Positions 59,482-64,000 of a stretch of DNA of 64,000 bases are shown piece by piece. Source of the DNA: Kushneria indalinina DSM 14324 (GTDB lineage: Bacteria; Pseudomonadota; Gammaproteobacteria; Pseudomonadales; Halomonadaceae); the NCBI RefSeq assembly GCF_003385845.1, contig NZ_QRDJ01000008.1, forward strand, positions 248,001 through 312,000, in the 5' to 3' direction. A model generated the notes under the pieces. The model made no database searches and had not been told where the DNA came from. It worked only from the letters and a program-made list of their open reading frames with translations. The position numbers were made by a program, and so were the translations under genes. Numbering within the stretch: the first letter of the stretch is position 1; every line of letters starts with the position of its first letter.

Positions 59482-60651
59482 TCATGGCTTGAGGACCACC
59501 TTGATGCAGCCGTCCTGTTTTTCCCGGAAGGTTTTATACATGTCCGGCCCCTGGTCGAGTCCCATGCTATGGGTGATGACAAACGACGGGTCGATCTGGC
59601 CGTCATCGATACGGGCCAGCAGGTCATCGGCCCAGCGCTTGACATGGGTCTGGCCGGTGCGCACCGTCAGCCCCTTGTTCATCAGCGCGCCGATGGGCAT
59701 CTTGTCGACCAGCCCGCCGTAGACGCCGGGAATCGAGATGACCCCGGCCGGACGGCAGACGTAGATCATCTCGCGCAGCACGTGGGCGCGATCACTTTCC
59801 AGCATCACGGCCTGCTTGACCCGGTCATAGACGCTGTCCAGCGAGCGGGTGGCATGAGCTTCAAGACCGACCGCATCGATGCACTTCTCCGGGCCCTTGC
59901 CGCGGGTCAGCTCATTGAGCCGCTCCAGTACGCTTTCATCATCAAAGTTGATCGTGATGGCGCCGCCGGCACGGGCCATGGCCAGGCGCTCGGGCACGTT
60001 GTCGATCATGATGATCTGCTCGGCGCCGAGCATGATGGCGCTGCGTACGCAGAACTGACCGACCGGGCCGGCGCCCCAGATGGCCACGGTATCGGTGGGC
60101 TGGATGTCGCACTGCACCACGGCCTGCCAGCCGGTGGGAAAGATATCGCCCAGAAACAGCACCTGCTCATCGGTGAGCGTGTCCGGCACCTTGATATGGG
60201 TATGATCGGCAAAGGGCACGCGCACGTACTCGGCCTGGCCGCCGGCGTAGCCGCCGGTGAGGTGCGAGTAGCCAAAAAGTCCGGCACCGGCATGACCGAA
60301 GGCTGCGTCGGCCAGGGCGCGATTGCGGTTGGAGCGTTCGCAGACCGAGAAGTTGCCGCGACGACACTGCTCACACTCACCGCAGGTGATGGTAAAGGGC
60401 ACCACGATACGATCGCCAACCTTGAGATTGCGCGTCTCGCTGCCGACTTCCATGACCTCGCCCATGAACTCATGGCCCAGTACATCGCCGGATTTCATGG
60501 CCGGAATGAAGTGGTCATAAAGGTGCATGTCGGAGCCACAGATGGCGCAGCTACTGACGTTGACGATGGCGTCGCGCGCATCCTCGATGGTGGGGTCGGG
60601 TACCGTGTCGTAGCGAACGTCGTTCTTGCCGTGCCAGCAAAGCGCCTTCAT
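59482..60651 (-). CDS. Zinc-dependent alcohol dehydrogenase (formaldehyde dehydrogenase-like)
   Basis: A 389-residue medium-chain dehydrogenase. Catalytic zinc ligands: Cys of [11 protein letters not shown] and His-Glu of GHEFMGEV. Structural zinc cysteines: [16 protein letters not shown]. Cofactor motif [15 protein letters not shown]. The long insertion after GLEAHA (about residues 245-275) and the [17 protein letters not shown] stretch are typical of the glutathione-independent formaldehyde dehydrogenase-like group. Substrate not shown by the sequence. Divergent from the epimerase gene across 230 nt. Confidence 0.85.
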   Translation of the reverse strand: MKALCWHGKNDVRYDTVPDPTIEDARDAIVNVSSCAICGSDMHLYDHFIPAMKSGDVLGHEFMGEVMEVGSETRNLKVGDRIVVPFTITCGECEQCRRGNFSVCERSNRNRALADAAFGHAGAGLFGYSHLTGGYAGGQAEYVRVPFADHTHIKVPDTLTDEQVLFLGDIFPTGWQAVVQCDIQPTDTVAIWGAGPVGQFCVRSAIMLGAEQIIMIDNVPERLAMARAGGAITINFDDESVLERLNELTRGKGPEKCIDAVGLEAHATRSLDSVYDRVKQAVMLESDRAHVLREMIYVCRPAGVISIPGVYGGLVDKMPIGALMNKGLTVRTGQTHVKRWADDLLARIDDGQIDPSFVITHSMGLDQGPDMYKTFREKQDGCIKVVLKP

Positions 60652-60881
60652 GGCGTGGCCTCCCTGTCAAAACGAGCCGAAGAATCAGCGCCGTCATGAC
60701 GGCGCCGCGGGGCAGGAAAAGGGTACCTTTCCAATCTGGTCCAGTACGCCAGGGGGCACAAGGCAAAGAACAGGGGAAGGTATTAATGCCGGATAAGAAA
60801 GGGACAAAAGGTGTTGCTTACTGGCACATCGAACCGCGCCTTGCCAGGGTGTCATGACTGCTTCATTAACCGGGAGAACCC

Positions 60882-61772
60882 ATGCGCATTCTGTTTACGG
60901 GTGGTAGCGGCAAGGCCGGCCGACATGCGACCGCTTATCTTCGCGACCAGGGCCACCGGGTCACCAATCTGGACTGGGCGACGTCCGATACGCCCGGCAT
61001 CGCGCACCTGACGACCGATCTGACCGACGCAGGCCAGGTCTTCAATGCCTGCCGGGCCTACGCCAGCCCCGACGAACTGGAGCCGGGCACCGGCGTGCCG
61101 CATTACGACGCCATCGTCCACTTCGCGGCCATACCGGCCATTCTGCATCGGCCGGACAATGAGACGTATCGCATCAATACCCTGAGCACCTACAACGTGC
61201 TGGATGCCGCCACCAAACTGGGTATCCCCAAGGTGATTTTCGCCTCCAGCGAAACCACCTATGGGGTCTGCTTTGCCGATGGCGAGGTAAAGCCGGCGTA
61301 TCTGCCCGTGGACGAGGAACACCCCACCGTGCCGCAGGACAGCTACGCCATGAGCAAGGTGGTCAACGAGGTCACCGCGCGCTCTTTCCAGGCGCGCTCG
61401 GGAATCGACATCTACGGCCTGCGCATCAACAACGTGATCGAGCCGCATGAGTATCGCGAGAAGTTTCCGGCCTTCATGGAGAATCCCGCCCTGCGCCGCC
61501 GCAACATCTTTGCCTACATCGATGCCCGCGATCTCGGCCAGATGGTTGATTGCTGTCTGAAAACGGATGGTCTGGGTTACGAGGTGTTCAATGTAGCCAA
61601 TGATGATCTATCGGTGAGTCTGACAAGCCGTGAGGTGATCGAGCGTTTCTACCCGGAGGTGCCGCTCAAGCGCGAGATGGGCGAGTTCGAGACCTTCTAC
61701 AGCAACGAGAAGGCGCATCGTCTGGTGGGTTTCACGCCGAAGCACTCCTGGAGGGACGAGCTGGGGCAGTAG
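60882..61772 (+). CDS. NAD-dependent epimerase/dehydratase family protein
   Basis: A 296-residue extended SDR. N-terminal glycine motif MRILFTGGSGKAGRHATAYL, VHFAAIPA, the catalytic serine region VIFASSETTYG, and the YxxxK pair in SYAMSKVV. LGYEVFNVANDD and FTPKHSWRDEL at the C terminus are like sugar-nucleotide or uronate epimerase/dehydrogenase relatives. Not placed in a polysaccharide cluster, so a small sugar substrate is plausible. Good GGGAGAA upstream; terminator downstream. Confidence 0.85.
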   Translation: MRILFTGGSGKAGRHATAYLRDQGHRVTNLDWATSDTPGIAHLTTDLTDAGQVFNACRAYASPDELEPGTGVPHYDAIVHFAAIPAILHRPDNETYRINTLSTYNVLDAATKLGIPKVIFASSETTYGVCFADGEVKPAYLPVDEEHPTVPQDSYAMSKVVNEVTARSFQARSGIDIYGLRINNVIEPHEYREKFPAFMENPALRRRNIFAYIDARDLGQMVDCCLKTDGLGYEVFNVANDDLSVSLTSREVIERFYPEVPLKREMGEFETFYSNEKAHRLVGFTPKHSWRDELGQ

Positions 61773-61827
61773 AAAAATCTGCCGGACGCCTTTGATGGGT
61801 CATCGCGGCTTTTGGCATCAATAAAAA

Positions 61828-61862
61828 GGGAGCGTGCGGTTGAGCCGCACGCTCCCTTTTTT
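61828..61862. terminator. Bidirectional Rho-independent terminator
   Basis: A perfect 12-bp stem (GGGAGCGTGCGG at 61828-61839, CCGCACGCTCCC at 61845-61856) is followed by six T on the plus strand and preceded by AAAAA, which gives a T run on the minus strand. It serves the epimerase gene and convergent zwf. Confidence 0.92.
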
Positions 61863-61899
61863 CTGCCCGATCAAAAGGGCGCGATTATTTCATCTGATG

Positions 61900-63498
61900 C
61901 TATTGCCGTCTTGAACTGCCCGGTACCGGTGCCACGCCCGGCCCCGTCACTTCGCCGATCTTGTGCCAGGTCCGGCCATCACGCTCGAGCAGCTCGTCGG
62001 CGCTCTGCGGGCCCTCGGAGCCGGCCTCATAGCCTTCGACGCTGTCGTCCTCGGCCCAGGCGTCCAGAAAGGGCTGAACGGCGCGCCAGCTGTTTTCGAT
62101 CGTGTCCACACGCTGAAACAGCATCTGATCGCCGGTCAGGCAGTCATAGATCAGGGTTTCATAGCCGGTGGCGGCGGGCAGGTCGAAGAAGTCCTTGTAG
62201 GCAAACCCCATCTTGACGGTATCCATCTCCAGCTCCGGCCCGGGGCGCTTGGCCTGGAAGTCGAACCACATGCCCTCGTTGGGCTGCAGCTGAATGATCA
62301 GCCAGTTGGAGGTCAGCCGGTCCACGTCGGTGCCGCGGAACTGGGCGTAGGGGGCCGGCTTGAAACAGATGGCGATCTCGGTATCGCGCGCGCTCAGACG
62401 CTTGCCGGTGCGCAGATAAAAGGGCACGTTCACCCAGCGCCAGTTGTCGACCATCATCTTCATGGCGACATAGGTTTCGGTGTTGCTGTCCTCCTCGACA
62501 TCGGGCTCGTCCCGATAGTCGGGGACATCCTCCTCGTTAAGGTGGCCGGCGTGATACTGCCCGCGCACCGAATTTTCGCGCACCTCCTCTCTGGGCCAGG
62601 GACGCAGGGCGCCCAGGACCTTGGCCTTTTCGCTGCGCAGGGCATCGGCGCCGAAGGCCGCCGGCGGCTCAATGGCCACCATGGCCAGCAGCTGAAAGAG
62701 GTGATTGGGCACCATGTCCCGCATGGCACCGCTTTTTTCATAAAAGCTGCCGCGCGTTTCAACGCCCACGGTCTCGGCGGCGGTGATCTGGATATGATCG
62801 ATGTAGTGATTGTTCCAGAAGGGCTCGAACAGCACGTTGGCAAAACGGGCGACCAGGATGTTCTGCACGGTCTCCTTGCCCAGAAAGTGGTCGATTCGAT
62901 AGATCTGCTCTTCCTTCATGACCTCCAGCAGCTGAGCGTTGAGCGCCTGGGCCGACTCGAGATCATGGCCAAAGGGTTTTTCCACCACCATGCGGCGGTA
63001 GCGGTTATTTCCCTCTTTCATCAGATCGGCCTGGCCCAGCTGACCTGCGATCTCGCCGAAAAAGCGCGGTGCGGTGGCGCAGTAGAAGATGGCGTTATCG
63101 CTGGTGGCTTCCTCAAGCTGGGTCCTGATCTGCGCGTAGATGTCCGACTCGGTGAAATCGCCCTGAAGATAGTGAATACGCTCGGCAAAATCCTGCCAGT
63201 GCGCTTCATCAATCTCCTGGCCGCCGCCTTCGGCATGCTTGTCGGCGGCCTTGTCGGCGATGAAATCCTTGAGATGGCCGCGAAAGCTGTCGTCATCGTG
63301 CTCGGCAATGTCGACGCCGACAATGTTCATGCCGCGGTCAAGCAGGCCGTCGCGGTCCAGGTTGTAAAGTGAGGGCACCAGCAGTCGTTTTACCAGATCG
63401 CCGCTGGCGCCAAAGATGAACATGGTGGTGTCGTCGGCCGGTGGGGCCGCCTTCTGGTGCTGCCCGTCCTCTTGATGCTGATGGTCGGTCTGGGTCAT
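61900..63498 (-). CDS. zwf: Glucose-6-phosphate 1-dehydrogenase
   Basis: A 532-residue enzyme that oxidises glucose 6-phosphate to 6-phosphogluconolactone, making NADPH. NADP motif FIFGASGDLVKRLLVPSLYN, the substrate-binding RIDHFLGKETVQN (catalytic His region) and VEKPFGHDLESAQ are present. It is about 40 residues longer than E. coli Zwf, with extra charged residues at the N terminus (DHQHQEDGQHQK) and a C-terminal tail. The start at 63498 follows AAGGCG. Pgl and edd are not adjacent. Confidence 0.94.
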   Translation of the reverse strand: MTQTDHQHQEDGQHQKAAPPADDTTMFIFGASGDLVKRLLVPSLYNLDRDGLLDRGMNIVGVDIAEHDDDSFRGHLKDFIADKAADKHAEGGGQEIDEAHWQDFAERIHYLQGDFTESDIYAQIRTQLEEATSDNAIFYCATAPRFFGEIAGQLGQADLMKEGNNRYRRMVVEKPFGHDLESAQALNAQLLEVMKEEQIYRIDHFLGKETVQNILVARFANVLFEPFWNNHYIDHIQITAAETVGVETRGSFYEKSGAMRDMVPNHLFQLLAMVAIEPPAAFGADALRSEKAKVLGALRPWPREEVRENSVRGQYHAGHLNEEDVPDYRDEPDVEEDSNTETYVAMKMMVDNWRWVNVPFYLRTGKRLSARDTEIAICFKPAPYAQFRGTDVDRLTSNWLIIQLQPNEGMWFDFQAKRPGPELEMDTVKMGFAYKDFFDLPAATGYETLIYDCLTGDQMLFQRVDTIENSWRAVQPFLDAWAEDDSVEGYEAGSEGPQSADELLERDGRTWHKIGEVTGPGVAPVPGSSRRQ

Positions 63499-63609
63499 GT
63501 CATCGCCTTGTGCTTGGGTGCATGTGGACCGGGGGCAACGCGTCACTCCCCTTCTATAAAGCGTAATGCAAATGCGACGTTATGCCTCATGGATCAGTAA
63601 AGGCCCGGG

Positions 63610-64000
63610 TCATGAATCGTCGTCGGGGCGTTTCGGGTCATCAGGCGGGCGCCGGGCAGGGGGCTCGGGGGCGTCATGCAGTCGATCCAGGCGCTCACGC
63701 AGCTCGCGTACCTCGCCGGTCAGTTCGCGAATCTGTTCATGCAGAGCGCGGGTCATGTCGCGCTGAGCACGCGCCTCGCGGGATTCGCGTTCGCTGTCGT
63801 CGGCGATGAAGATCGAGCTGATATAGGCGGCAAAGCTGCCAAAAAGCCCCACGCCGCCGATCATCAGCATGACCGCTACCACCCGGCCCAGAGCCGTGAC
63901 GGGATAGTAATCGCCATAGCCCACGGTGGTGATGGTTACGATCGCCCACCACAGGGCTTCCTCGGCCGTATTGATCGGGCTTTCAGGGTGGGGGCTTTCC
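63610..64000 (-). CDS. Potassium channel (two-transmembrane pore domain), C-terminal part
   Basis: The frame enters from the window edge. It contains the pore helix EEALWWAIVTITT followed by the selectivity filter TVGYGDYYP, an inner helix VVAVMLMIGGVGLFGSFAAY, and a short cytoplasmic coiled coil (ARAQRDMTRALHEQIRELTG) ending in a Pro/Asp-rich tail. This is the Ion_trans_2 type. No RCK or cyclic-nucleotide domain follows. The first transmembrane part is outside the window. Confidence 0.88.
   Translation of the reverse strand, partial: ESPHPESPINTAEEALWWAIVTITTVGYGDYYPVTALGRVVAVMLMIGGVGLFGSFAAYISSIFIADDSERESREARAQRDMTRALHEQIRELTGEVRELRERLDRLHDAPEPPARRPPDDPKRPDDDS

Noticed and set aside
60786-60857. 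A 23-codon frame with AGGGGAAGG upstream, before the epimerase gene
   Set aside because: Too short and without hydrophobic or regulatory features; could be a chance frame, so not annotated.

Overview
The window is a gene-dense (roughly 60% GC by eye) piece of a gammaproteobacterial chromosome. Gene order in several blocks follows Pseudomonas: rho-ubiD-fre; hemB-ppk; tatABC-hisE-ubiB-ubiJ-ubiE; hslVU-ftsN-argS-priA; maeB / ponA / pilMNOPQ-aroK-aroB-gltBD. Together with an osmoprotectant ABC transporter and hydroxyectoine-type eutBC genes, this points to a halophilic Oceanospirillales relative, most likely Halomonadaceae. The family assignment is inference. No rRNA, tRNA, CRISPR array, insertion sequence or phage gene was seen.

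Layout. 1-5 kb: 3' end of rho, ubiD, a flavin reductase, folM, a small membrane ORF, and a long leader in front of a DAHP synthase gene that looks like an aromatic amino acid attenuator. 5-10.6 kb: convergent phoX and ppk1, each with a PhoB-box-like repeat upstream, then a decayed hemB (frameshift plus loss of both catalytic lysines). 10.7-24.5 kb: elbB on the plus strand, then a long minus-strand run of Tat export, hisE, ubiquinone genes (ubiB, ubiJ, ubiE), a DUF971 gene, hslVU, ftsN, argS and priA. 24.7-36.6 kb: maeB, a DUF481 outer membrane protein, mrcA divergent from pilMNOPQ, then aroK and aroB translationally overlapped with the pilus operon. 36.9-44.7 kb: a CitMHS-type transporter and gltBD. 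44.8-49.5 kb: an 84-residue unknown, an FAD oxidoreductase, a RutG-like pyrimidine permease, chaC and a cupin. 49.6-57 kb: a four-gene osmoprotectant ABC transporter, a GabD-like aldehyde dehydrogenase, eutB and eutC. 57-64 kb: LysR/SDR divergent pair, a hypothetical protein, a zinc alcohol dehydrogenase, an NAD epimerase, zwf and part of a potassium channel gene.

How the genes work together. ubiD, ubiE, ubiJ and ubiB supply ubiquinone. PhoX carries a twin-arginine signal and so needs the Tat system encoded 5 kb away. phoX and ppk1 look like two arms of one phosphate response: phosphate scavenging and polyphosphate storage. DAHP synthase, aroK and aroB are three shikimate-pathway steps. The ABC transporter plus ALDH/EutB/EutC suggests uptake and breakdown of compatible solutes.

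The observations most worth checking are the candidate Tyr/Trp/Phe-sensing attenuator in front of the DAHP synthase gene, the dead hemB at its ancestral locus, the paired PhoB boxes, and a 13-bp triple repeat at the translation start of the osmoprotectant binding protein.
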